From positions 1 through 5,549 of the forward strand of contig JAIXVO010000025.1 of NCBI GenBank assembly GCA_027482985.1: a stretch of 5,549 nt of DNA, written 5' to 3'. Below, in pieces: positions 1-5,549 of the stretch. The translations under genes and the position numbers were made by a program. The notes under the pieces were generated by a model. It worked only from the letters and a program-made list of their open reading frames with translations, did not search any database and was not told where the DNA came from. The DNA comes from Cyanobacteriota bacterium. GTDB lineage: Bacteria > Cyanobacteriota > Cyanobacteriia > Leptolyngbyales > Leptolyngbyaceae. The stretch's first letter is position 1; each line of letters starts with the position of its first letter.

Positions 1-1
1 C

Positions 2-292
2 ATTCCCAAACACGTCCCTGGCACAGAGCGCGTCATCCCCGCGCAACTCGTACTCCTGGCAATGGGCTTCCTGGGGCCAGAGCAACCATTGGTGGAAGCG
101 TTGGGACTAGAAAAAGATGCGCGCAGCAACATCAAAGCCGACTATGGCAAATATGCCACCAGCCTCGACAAAGTGTTCGCCGCAGGGGACTGTCGCCGAG
201 GTCAAAGTCTCGTCGTCTGGGCCATCAACGAAGGCCGCGAAGTCGCGCGAGCATGCGATCGCTACTTAATGGGAAATACGGATCTGCCGTAG
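2..292 (+). CDS. gltD: Glutamate synthase small (beta) subunit, C-terminal end (partial)
   Basis: Only the last 96 residues are in the window; the frame is open to the left edge and ends with TAG at 290-292. GltD is the FAD/NADPH-binding flavoprotein that passes electrons to the large GltB subunit, which makes two glutamates from glutamine and 2-oxoglutarate in the cytoplasm. What is seen is the end of the pyridine nucleotide-disulphide oxidoreductase fold: a hydrophobic strand ending in LAMGFLGPE (about 56-82), then the family signature [20 protein letters not shown] (about 176-235), whose GD pair contacts FAD in this fold, then a closing helix [11 protein letters not shown]. Related FAD subunits (PreT/AegA type) share the fold, but the [12 protein letters not shown] string is typical of GltD. 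Whether gltB is adjacent cannot be seen. The ATG at 62 is internal, not a start. Confidence 0.93.
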   Translation: MPKHVPGTERVIPAQLVLLAMGFLGPEQPLVEALGLEKDARSNIKADYGKYATSLDKVFAAGDCRRGQSLVVWAINEGREVARACDRYLMGNTDLP

Positions 293-301
293 AGACGGCA
301 G
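284..301 (+). other. Perfect 7-bp stem-loop overlapping the gltD stop codon
   Basis: CTGCCGT (284-290) and ACGGCAG (295-301) are exact reverse complements separated by the 4-nt loop AGAG. The TAG stop of gltD (290-292) spans the top of the stem and the loop. No T-run follows (the next bases are GGGTAATTGG), so it does not look like a standard intrinsic terminator. It could protect or end the gltD transcript, or mark the edge of the repeat element that begins just after it. The pairing is seen; any role is inferred. Confidence 0.55.
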
Positions 302-304
302 GGG

Positions 305-345
305 TAATTGGTGATTGGTAATGGGTAATGGGTAATGGGTAATGG
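305..345 (+). repeat. Heptamer tandem repeat tract 1 (TAATTGG to TAATGGG)
   Basis: Six consecutive 7-nt units: TAATTGG (305-311), TGATTGG (312-318), three TAATGGG (319-339) and a last TAATGG(A) from 340. The units shift from the TAATTGG form at the left to the TAATGGG form at the right. This resembles the short tandemly repeated repetitive (STRR) heptamers known from cyanobacterial intergenic DNA. It is the inverted counterpart of tract 4 (488-543). Confidence 0.9.
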
Positions 346-388
346 ATTGCTCTGAGTTCAAGTTTCTACTGCTTACCCACAGTGGTCA

Positions 389-405
389 TGGGTAATGGGT
401 AATGG
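389..405 (+). repeat. Heptamer tandem repeat tract 2 (TGGGTAA)
   Basis: TGGGTAATGGGTAATGG, a little over two heptamer units in the same orientation as tract 1. It follows the first copy of the non-heptamer core and precedes the second (407-435). The tract and its flanks repeat the arrangement seen at 333-388 and at 442-490. Confidence 0.88.
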
Positions 406-406
406 A

Positions 407-435
407 CTGGTCAGAGTGCAAATCTCTATGACCAG
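407..435 (+). repeat. Hairpin formed by the second core copy
   Basis: CTGGTCA (407-413) is exactly complementary to TGACCAG (429-435). Inside it GAG (414-416) pairs with CTC (424-426), leaving a 7-nt loop TGCAAAT and a 2-nt bulge TA (427-428). This gives up to 10 base pairs. The third copy keeps only part of this symmetry (TGGT 464-467, ACCA 487-490), and the first copy has lost it. Confidence 0.65.
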
Positions 436-441
436 CAGTGG

Positions 442-462
442 TAATAGGTAATGGGTAATTGG
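442..462 (+). repeat. Heptamer tandem repeat tract 3 (TAATAGG, TAATGGG, TAATTGG)
   Basis: Exactly three heptamers, each a different variant: TAATAGG (442-448), TAATGGG (449-455), TAATTGG (456-462). The tract has the same orientation as tracts 1 and 2. It can pair with the first three units of tract 4 (488-508) with 19 of 21 positions complementary. Confidence 0.88.
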
Positions 463-508
463 GTGGTCACAGTTCAAACCTCGACTACCAATTACCAATT
501 ACCAATTA
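442..508 (+). repeat. Long inverted repeat, 21-bp arms with 25-nt loop
   Basis: Tract 3 (442-462) and the first three units of tract 4 (488-508) are reverse complements at 19 of 21 positions, around a 25-nt loop holding the third core copy. In DNA this could extrude as a cruciform. In an mRNA starting upstream it would place a long, AT-rich stem just ahead of the glycosyltransferase start, with five further CCAATTA units free to pair in other registers. Confidence 0.7.
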
Positions 509-543
509 CCAATTACCAATTACCATTTACCAATTACCAATTA
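488..543 (+). repeat. Heptamer tandem repeat tract 4 (CCAATTA x8), inverted to tracts 1-3
   Basis: Eight unbroken 7-nt units of CCAATTA, all identical except the sixth (523-529, CCATTTA). CCAATTA is the reverse complement of TAATTGG, so this tract faces tracts 1-3. Its near-perfect uniformity, against the mixed variants on the left, suggests more recent expansion or stronger homogenisation. It ends 6-8 bp before the glycosyltransferase ATG at 552. Confidence 0.93.
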
Positions 544-551
544 CCTTCCTT

Positions 552-1757
552 ATGCGCTTCCTCTTTCTCCACTCTAATTTCCCCGCCCAGTTTCGGCATT
601 TGGCGACGGTACTGGCAAACGATCCTCAGCATGAGGTGGTGTTTGGGACGATGCGACCGGATGGTAATATTCCGGGTGTCAAGAAGGCATTGTATAAGCC
701 AGCGCGAGATGTATCGCCGCAGACTCATCATTATGTGCGATCGCTGGAAGGTGCGGTGTTGCAGGGACAGTCGGTGTGTCGGTTGGCGCAGTCGCTTAAA
801 TCCAGTGGGTTTGAACCGGATGTGGTGTATGGGCATTCGGGCTGGGGACCACCGTTGTTTATGAAAGATGTGTTTCCCAAAGCGGAGTTGCTCTGCTATT
901 TCGAGTGGTTCTATCACGCCCACGGTTCTGATTCGGACTTTGACCCTGGCGATCCGTTGCAATTGGATGATGAGTTGCGGATTCGGGTCAAAAATGCGCC
1001 GATTTTGTTGGATCTCGCCAGTTGCGATCGCGGGTTGTGTCCCACTCGCTGGCAACGGCAGCAATTTCCTCGCGAATTTCACCCCAAATTGAACGTGATT
1101 CACGATGGCGTGGATACCAGTTTCTTTCAACCGAATCCGGGTGCCAGACTGATCCTGCCCACCCTCAATCTCAATCTGGCAACGGTGGATGAGGTGATTA
1201 CCTATGTGGCGCGGGGCATGGAACCTTACCGGGGCTTCCCGCAATTCATGGAAGCCGTTGCCCTGATTCAAAAACGCCGTCCTCGCTGTCATGTGGTCGT
1301 GGTGGGCGAAGATCGGGTCGCTTATGGCAAACCATTGGCAGACGGCAAAACCTACAAACAACTGATGTTGGAGCGGTTGCCGCTGGACTTAACTCGCCTG
1401 CACTTTACGGGGCCGCTGCCTTACCCGCAATATCTCCAGGTGTTGCAAGCTTCTTCCGTCCACATTTATCTGACGCGACCGTTTGTCCTCTCCTGGTCCA
1501 TGCTGGAGGCGATGTCGGCGGGCTGTTTGGTGGTGGGATCGAATACTGCACCCGTCCAGGAGGTGATTCAGGATGGGGTCAATGGTCTGCTGGTAGACTT
1601 TTTCTCCCCCGGCGCGATCGCGGATCAAGTGGATGCCGTCTTTGCCCACCCCAACCGCATGGCAGCGCTGCGCACCCAAGCCCGCCAAACCATTCTCGAT
1701 CAGTATGATCTGGCAAAGCGACTACCCGAACATTTGGAATGGGTGATGCAAGGGTAG
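552..1757 (+). CDS. GT4-type glycosyltransferase (GT-B fold)
   Basis: A 401-residue cytoplasmic or membrane-associated enzyme of the GT-B fold, GT4-like, expected to move a sugar from an activated donor to an unknown acceptor such as a lipid or polysaccharide. The N-terminal acceptor domain opens with the Rossmann strand MRFLFLHSNFPAQFRHLA and carries GHSGWG (residues 94-99). The linker has HDGVDT (184-189). The C-terminal nucleotide-sugar domain has a strand leading to RGMEPYRGF (221-229), then VVVVGEDR, HFTGPLPYPQY, and LEAMSAGCLVVGS (318-330) followed by APVQEVIQDGVNGLLVDF. The first Glu of the usual E-x7-E motif is Phe311; Glu319 is kept. I chose ATG 552 because homology starts there. The frame is open back to a TTG at 459, but that extra stretch only translates the heptamer array. 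No Shine-Dalgarno sequence precedes ATG 552. The symporter follows after 39 bp. Confidence 0.88.
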   Translation: MRFLFLHSNFPAQFRHLATVLANDPQHEVVFGTMRPDGNIPGVKKALYKPARDVSPQTHHYVRSLEGAVLQGQSVCRLAQSLKSSGFEPDVVYGHSGWGPPLFMKDVFPKAELLCYFEWFYHAHGSDSDFDPGDPLQLDDELRIRVKNAPILLDLASCDRGLCPTRWQRQQFPREFHPKLNVIHDGVDTSFFQPNPGARLILPTLNLNLATVDEVITYVARGMEPYRGFPQFMEAVALIQKRRPRCHVVVVGEDRVAYGKPLADGKTYKQLMLERLPLDLTRLHFTGPLPYPQYLQVLQASSVHIYLTRPFVLSWSMLEAMSAGCLVVGSNTAPVQEVIQDGVNGLLVDFFSPGAIADQVDAVFAHPNRMAALRTQARQTILDQYDLAKRLPEHLEWVMQG

Positions 1758-1776
1758 AATAGTCGCGCAAGCCGTT

Positions 1777-1783
1777 GGAAGGA
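1777..1783 (+). promoter_or_regulatory. Possible ribosome binding site of the symporter gene
   Basis: GGAAGGA lies 13 nt before ATG 1797. It is purine-rich and Shine-Dalgarno-like, though the spacing is longer than ideal. It is the only such sequence in the 39-bp gap after the glycosyltransferase. No in-frame alternative start lies between it and the ATG, so it fits the chosen start. Confidence 0.4.
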
Positions 1784-1796
1784 TTGTGACCCGCGC

Positions 1797-3050
1797 ATGG
1801 ATGTAGCCAGCAAACCGCGATCGCTCAGTTTATCGAATTTAATTTTAATTGCTCTGGGCCTGGGCATTGGCTTTGGGATCGTCTTGAACCTCTATCTGCC
1901 AGAGCTTGCCCCAATTCTCGACACCTATTTTTTAGCGCCCATTGGCAAGATTTTTCTGCGGCTGATTCAATTCGTCGTGGTGCCGATTGTCTTTTCGTCC
2001 CTGGTGCTGGGACTCACTCGCATTCGAGATGCGCAACAGGTGGGGCGCTATGTGGTCAAACTGTTTACCTGTTATGTGTTGACGAGTTCGATTGGGGTGC
2101 TGCTGGGCACGACGACGGCGCTGTTACTGCAACCGGGTAAGGGCGTGAGTGACTTGGCGATCGCGGAGGGCATGGTGATCCATCCCAGTCAGCCGATTGG
2201 CGAATGGCTGATTAGCTTAATTCCGATCAATCCCTTAGAAGCCCTGAGTACAGGCAACTTGCTGCAAACTATTTTTTCCGCCGCCCTCTTTGTGGTGGGC
2301 ATTCAACTGGCGGGAGAGAAAGCCACGCCGTTTGTGCAATTGATGGAAAGTATCTACATCATTAGTGAAAAAGTATTGTCCGTCATTCTCTATGCAGCAC
2401 CCCTGGGCGTGTTTGCGCTGATTAGTTCAGTGATTGCGACGCAAGGATTCAAGTTAGTCTCGAACTTGTTGCTTTACGTGTTGGGATTGTGGGTCGCCAC
2501 CCTGATCATGATCAGTTTTTACTTTGTGATGCTGTGGATTGTGCAAGGCAAACCGCAAAACTTTTGGCGTTGTTTTCTACCGTCCCTCTCCCTCGGTTTC
2601 GGGACTGCCAGTTCCACCGCCACCCTGCCCCTCGTCCTGAATAACGCCCGCGACTACGGCCTCTCTGAAGAAATTGCTGACTTTGCGATTCCCATCGGTT
2701 CCGCGATTAAACGAGATGGGTCGGCCATTCTCCAAAGTTTTAACGCCTTGTTTATCGCCCAAATGTTCCATGTGCCCATCACACCCCAGTTGCTTGTTGC
2801 GATTATGACCAGTGCTCTGCTCGTTTCCTTCAGCACTCCCGGCGTTCCCGGTTCCGCCCTGATTACCATGACCACCGTCCTTACCGCTGCCGGATTGCCC
2901 CTGGAAGGGATTGCGATCGTCGCGGGTGTCGATCGCCTCACAGATGGCATCAAGACCGTCTTGAATATCATCGGCAATGTCTCGAATGCCCTCTTCCTCA
3001 GCAAGTGGGAACAAGTTGAAGTGTCCCAACCGCTGGAGCGCGAAGCCTAA
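1797..3050 (+). CDS. Dicarboxylate/amino acid:cation symporter (DAACS/SDF family)
   Basis: A 417-residue inner-membrane carrier, normal length for the glutamate/aspartate/dicarboxylate transporter family, which has eight membrane helices and two re-entrant hairpins (HP1, HP2). Visible are hydrophobic helix 1 (about 13-33), FLRLIQFVVVPIVFSSLVLG (53-72, helix 2), YVLTSS (93-98, helix 3), HP1 GTASSTATLP (269-278), helix 7 with GSAIKRDGSA (301-310), HP2 STPGVPGSA (about residues 344-352) and helix 8 VDRLTDGIKTVLNIIGN (378-394). Against the archaeal GltPh, Asp383, Thr387, Asn390 and Asp307 match D394, T398, N401 and D312. However Lys305 replaces N310, Asn394 replaces D405 and Lys386 replaces R397. 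Acidic amino acids or C4-dicarboxylates are the likely substrates, but these changes make the substrate and the driving ion uncertain. The gene probably shares a transcript with the glycosyltransferase. It converges on mtnA, with 34 bp between the stops. Confidence 0.92.
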   Translation: MDVASKPRSLSLSNLILIALGLGIGFGIVLNLYLPELAPILDTYFLAPIGKIFLRLIQFVVVPIVFSSLVLGLTRIRDAQQVGRYVVKLFTCYVLTSSIGVLLGTTTALLLQPGKGVSDLAIAEGMVIHPSQPIGEWLISLIPINPLEALSTGNLLQTIFSAALFVVGIQLAGEKATPFVQLMESIYIISEKVLSVILYAAPLGVFALISSVIATQGFKLVSNLLLYVLGLWVATLIMISFYFVMLWIVQGKPQNFWRCFLPSLSLGFGTASSTATLPLVLNNARDYGLSEEIADFAIPIGSAIKRDGSAILQSFNALFIAQMFHVPITPQLLVAIMTSALLVSFSTPGVPGSALITMTTVLTAAGLPLEGIAIVAGVDRLTDGIKTVLNIIGNVSNALFLSKWEQVEVSQPLEREA

Positions 3051-3084
3051 CCGCACAGGGCGACCAACTTCGATTGCCAGGAAA

Positions 3085-4146
3085 TTACACCAGGGCGAGA
3101 GGCTGTAACCGGGGTTGGAGTTCCTGTGGGGCGATCGCGCCATGTTCGGTGATGATGGCGGTAATCAAGGAGGCTGGGGTGACATCAAAAGCCGGATTGT
3201 AAAACTCCGCCCCTTTGGGACAAAGCAGCGTTTCACCGACCTGGTAAATTTCACTGGGGTCGCGTTCTTCAATCGGAATTTGCGAACCATCGGCGATCGC
3301 AAAATCGATCGTCGAGAGTGGTGCGGCGACATAGAACGGAATGCCGTGGGCTTTTGCCGCCAGTGCCACACTATAGGTGCCAATTTTATTCGCCGTATCG
3401 CCATTGGCCGCGATTCGGTCAGCCCCCACCACCACCATGTCGATCAGACCGCGTTGCATGCAGTGAGCCGCCATGTTGTCCGTAATCACCGTGACGGGAA
3501 TGCCTTCCTGCACACATTCCCACGCCGTTAACTTGGCCCCCTGTAACCGGGGGCGGGTTTCATCTGCATAAACTCGCTCCAACCGACCTTCACGCCAGGC
3601 CGATCGCACAACCCCCAAAGCCGTCCCGTATCCCGCTGTTGCCAGCGCCCCGGCATTGCAATGGGTCAACAACCGCAGTTTGGCTGGGCTACTCGGCAAC
3701 ACGGTCACCCCATGATCACCAATTTGCTCACAGGTGCGGATGTCATCCGCGTTAATCGCCTGCGCCGTTACCAGCAACACCTGTTTCAAATAATCCACTG
3801 ATCCCAGGGTTTGGTGTGCCACTTTCAACATGCGATCGATCGCCCAGAACAAATTCACTGCCGTCGGGCGCGTTTTCCGCAGCCGGGCGGCCACTGGCTC
3901 CAGTTGAGCCAAAAACTGACTGCGATCGCTGGTTTGAATCGCTTTTGCCCCCAGATACACGCCATAGGCTGCCGCCACCCCAATCGCCGGGGCCCCTCGC
4001 ACAATCATGGTTTCGATCGCCATCGCCAAATCTTCAGCGAGCCGAATCTCCACATAATCAAATTCGTTCGGTAAGCGGGTCTGGTCGATCAAACGCACAT
4101 GGTCGTCGTACCAGAGAACAGGATAGACATGAGTGGGTTGGGACAT
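3085..4146 (-). CDS. mtnA: S-methyl-5-thioribose-1-phosphate isomerase (methionine salvage)
   Basis: A complete 353-residue cytoplasmic enzyme of the aIF2B/eIF2B-related family, close to the length of bacterial MtnA. It converts 5-methylthioribose 1-phosphate to 5-methylthioribulose 1-phosphate, an early step in recycling the methylthio group of methylthioadenosine to methionine. Family marks seen are [10 protein letters not shown] (47-56, phosphate-binding region), [18 protein letters not shown] (161-178) with catalytic Cys163, [20 protein letters not shown] (239-258) with catalytic Asp243 and the NK pair at 253-254, [10 protein letters not shown] (291-300), and [20 protein letters not shown] near the C terminus. 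Cys163 and Asp243 correspond to Cys160 and Asp240 of the Bacillus subtilis enzyme. The presence of both, plus the ADRIAANGD context, separates it from true eIF2B subunits and from ribose-1,5-bisphosphate isomerase. The start is ATG (4146-4144), 19 bp after the kinase gene stop, so co-transcription is likely. No clear Shine-Dalgarno sequence is present. Confidence 0.96.
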   Translation of the reverse strand: MSQPTHVYPVLWYDDHVRLIDQTRLPNEFDYVEIRLAEDLAMAIETMIVRGAPAIGVAAAYGVYLGAKAIQTSDRSQFLAQLEPVAARLRKTRPTAVNLFWAIDRMLKVAHQTLGSVDYLKQVLLVTAQAINADDIRTCEQIGDHGVTVLPSSPAKLRLLTHCNAGALATAGYGTALGVVRSAWREGRLERVYADETRPRLQGAKLTAWECVQEGIPVTVITDNMAAHCMQRGLIDMVVVGADRIAANGDTANKIGTYSVALAAKAHGIPFYVAAPLSTIDFAIADGSQIPIEERDPSEIYQVGETLLCPKGAEFYNPAFDVTPASLITAIITEHGAIAPQELQPRLQPLALV

Positions 4147-4165
4147 GGGATCAAAAGACAGAGGA

Positions 4166-5549
4166 CTAAAAATGATTATCTCTGAAGTTGTCCCCTAAAT
4201 TGTTCCCCCTGGTGTCGCTTACGGCTGACGAGGCCGGCAGCGTGCGGACTGGAATGGTCAGGATAAAGGCGGTGCCGCTGCCTGGCTCTGACTGGCACAC
4301 CAGCGTGCCTTGATGTTTTTCGGTAACAATTTGATAGCTGATGGAAAGTCCTAAGCCAGTCCCTTTGCCAACGGGTTTGGTGGTGAAGAACGGATCAAAC
4401 AAATGTTGCTGAATGGTAGCCGGAATTCCCAGCCCGTTGTCCGCGATCGCCACTGTGATGGTGTTGGTGTCCTCAACCGTAGTGGTAATTCGAATGGTGA
4501 GAGGATCTGCCGCAATGTCAGCGGGCGACTGCAACGTTGCTTTTTCCTCCAACGCATCAATCGCATTGCTAATCAGGTTCATAAACACCTGATTCAAGGC
4601 TCCGGCATAACATTCCACCAGCGGCAACGGGGCATAGTCTTGCTTCACATAGATTTCAGCGCGATCGGGTTTAGCCTTCAGCCGATGTTGCAAAATCAGC
4701 AATGTACTCTCAATGCCAGCATGAATATCCACTGGCTTCACTTCCGCCTGATCTAACCGCGAAAAGGTGCGCAGCGATTGCACAATCTGACAAATGCGCT
4801 CCGTTCCCAGTTTCATCGACGCGATCGACTTGGGTAAATCGTCGGCAATAAACTCCAGATCCAAATCCTGCGCCTGTTGCTGCGAAATGGCATCTAAATG
4901 CGGTAAATGCTGCTGATATTGGCGCAGGAGAATTAGTACATCTTCCACATACTGACTCACATGGGCTAGATTCCCATGAATAAAGTTGACCGGATTATTA
5001 ATTTCATGCGCCACTCCCGCCACCAACTGTCCTAAACTGGTCATCTTTTCGTTCTGGATTAATTGGGTCTGCGCCTGTTGTAAGGTTTGCAGCGTCTGCG
5101 TCAGTTGCGTGGTGCGCTCCTGCACCTGCGCTTCCAGGTTGGCATTGAGGGACTGCACCTGGTGATATAAGTCATACTGATCGATCGCGGCGGCAAATCG
5201 ATGCCCCACTGCCTGTGCTAATTCCAGATCTGTCGCTGTCCAGGGATGGGCTTGTCCCGTCTTCGATTCTCGCCAAATCGCAAACGATTGCCTGGGTGCC
5301 GATTGCCGCATGTCCGGATCATACTGTCCCGCCCATAACGTTTCAGTAGCTAACTCATCCCGAAACACCGTGAGATACCCAATGATTTGCTGCCGCGTGT
5401 AGAGCGGGACTGTCAGAATACTGCGAATGGCAGTTGGGCGAAATGCGGGTTGCAGATTGCGCAACTCTGAAATCTGATAGAGATCGTGAATTGCCCAGGG
5501 TTGGAGGGTGGGGGCTGGTGGGGTGGACTGAGGCCACGGCGTATAAGCC
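4166..5549 (-). CDS. GAF-domain sensor histidine kinase (partial, N-terminus beyond the window)
   Basis: 460 residues are visible; the frame is open to the right edge and stops with TAG at 4168-4166, so the TTG at 5464 is not a real start. Order: the second half of a GAF domain (about 5548-5180) with DLYQISEL, the strand [20 protein letters not shown] and the cyanobacterial-type tail [14 protein letters not shown]. Next comes a predicted coiled-coil signalling helix rich in Gln and Leu (about 5170-5045), then a HisKA-type dimerisation domain with the H-box [12 protein letters not shown], phospho-accepting His at 5008-5006. The HATPase_c domain shows the N-box [10 protein letters not shown] (about 4585-4556), G1 DNGLGIP, F-box FDPFFTTK and G2 GKGTGLGLS (about 4372-4340). 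All catalytic boxes are intact. It should autophosphorylate and pass the phosphate to a response regulator that is not in view. No receiver domain follows the kinase. The visible GAF half has no Cys after DLYQ, so bilin attachment at the usual cyanobacteriochrome site is unlikely. Confidence 0.94.
   Translation of the reverse strand, partial: AYTPWPQSTPPAPTLQPWAIHDLYQISELRNLQPAFRPTAIRSILTVPLYTRQQIIGYLTVFRDELATETLWAGQYDPDMRQSAPRQSFAIWRESKTGQAHPWTATDLELAQAVGHRFAAAIDQYDLYHQVQSLNANLEAQVQERTTQLTQTLQTLQQAQTQLIQNEKMTSLGQLVAGVAHEINNPVNFIHGNLAHVSQYVEDVLILLRQYQQHLPHLDAISQQQAQDLDLEFIADDLPKSIASMKLGTERICQIVQSLRTFSRLDQAEVKPVDIHAGIESTLLILQHRLKAKPDRAEIYVKQDYAPLPLVECYAGALNQVFMNLISNAIDALEEKATLQSPADIAADPLTIRITTTVEDTNTITVAIADNGLGIPATIQQHLFDPFFTTKPVGKGTGLGLSISYQIVTEKHQGTLVCQSEPGSGTAFILTIPVRTLPASSAVSDTRGNNLGDNFRDNHF

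Larger units (their letters stand above)
346..490 (+). repeat. Three diverged copies of a ~28-nt core at 56-60 bp spacing
   Basis: Between the heptamer tracts lie three related segments. Aligned on their centres these are GAGTTCAAG (354-362), GAGTGCAAA (414-422) and CAGTTCAAA (470-478), 60 and 56 bp apart. Copies 2 and 3 also share TGGTCA at their left end (408-413, 464-469) and end in GACCA or CTACCA (430-434, 485-490). Copies 1 and 2 share a following CAGTGGT (380-386, 436-442). The larger unit is therefore heptamers plus core, repeated three times. Confidence 0.75.
255..4450. repeat. Ten scattered HIP1 palindromes (GCGATCGC)
   Basis: Exact GCGATCGC occurs at 255-262, 737-744, 1024-1031, 1614-1621, 1817-1824, 2157-2164, 3131-3138, 3293-3300, 3922-3929 and 4443-4450. 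That is about one per 550 bp, where chance would give roughly one per 65 kb. HIP1 is a hallmark of many cyanobacterial genomes and supports the taxonomic call. All ten are inside coding sequences; none falls in the 303-545 repeat block. Confidence 0.95.

Noticed and set aside
464..490. tRNA-like 3' end (TTCAAAC followed by ACTACCA)
   Set aside because: The string resembles a T-loop and CCA end, but the flanking 5-nt segments do not pair and no acceptor, D or anticodon arm can be built upstream.
346..545. CRISPR array
   Set aside because: Units are 7 bp, or 56-60 bp with diverged cores; there are no identical 24-40 bp repeats with unique spacers and no cas genes.
459..551. 31-residue N-terminal extension of the glycosyltransferase from TTG 459
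   Set aside because: The extra residues only translate the CCAATTA array, homology to the GT4 fold starts at ATG 552, and the frame begins immediately after a TAA inside a repeat.
534..1361. 275-codon open frame on the - strand opposite the glycosyltransferase
   Set aside because: It is antisense to a gene with clear family motifs, its translation shows no recognisable domain and is rich in His, Arg and Gln as shadow frames often are, and it starts and ends without signals.
3051..3084. Bidirectional terminator between the convergent symporter and mtnA genes
   Set aside because: The 34-bp gap has no inverted repeat of useful length and no T-run on either strand.
2577..3143. 188-codon - strand frame across the symporter end and the mtnA end
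   Set aside because: It overlaps the coding ends of two well-supported genes in other frames; its Gly/Asn-rich composition fits a shadow of the carrier's coding strand.
4169..4215. Short imperfect direct repeat at the kinase C terminus (TTGTCCCC, TTGTTCCCC)
   Set aside because: Only two short copies in the unconserved tail ([10 protein letters not shown]); too small to distinguish from chance.

Overview
The window is very probably a cyanobacterial chromosome segment. Ten copies of the palindrome GCGATCGC (HIP1) occur in 5.5 kb, tandem heptamer repeats of the cyanobacterial STRR style fill one intergenic region, and the GAF-kinase and glycosyltransferase sequences look cyanobacterial. Genus cannot be told from this alone. 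Gene content is mostly ordinary housekeeping and accessory metabolism. No mobile element, CRISPR array or RNA gene was recognised.

Layout, left to right. (1) The 3' end of gltD (small subunit of glutamate synthase, + strand) runs to 292. Its stop codon lies within a perfect 7-bp stem-loop. (2) A roughly 250-bp intergenic region (293-551) is almost wholly repeat: four heptamer tracts, three on one strand (TAATGGG/TAATTGG) and the last inverted (CCAATTA x8), interleaved with three diverged copies of a roughly 28-nt core at 56-60 bp spacing. Several parts can fold into hairpins. The last heptamer tract ends 6 bp before the next start codon. (3) A GT4-type glycosyltransferase (552-1757, +). (4) 39 bp downstream, a DAACS/SDF-family dicarboxylate or amino-acid symporter (1797-3050, +) with altered residues at its predicted cation site. 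(5) Convergent to it, mtnA for 5-methylthioribose-1-phosphate isomerase of methionine salvage (3085-4146, -). (6) 19 bp upstream of mtnA on the same strand, the C-terminal part of a GAF-domain sensor histidine kinase (4166 to beyond the right edge, -).

The + strand trio gltD, glycosyltransferase, symporter loosely groups glutamate synthesis with a glutamate-type carrier, but the repeat block separates gltD from the other two and no shared promoter is evident. The glycosyltransferase and symporter could be one transcription unit, and so could the kinase and mtnA; these are inferences from spacing only. The two points that most deserve attention are the composite repeat abutting the glycosyltransferase start, and the symporter, where Lys and Asn replace residues that bind Na+ in the archaeal homologue GltPh.
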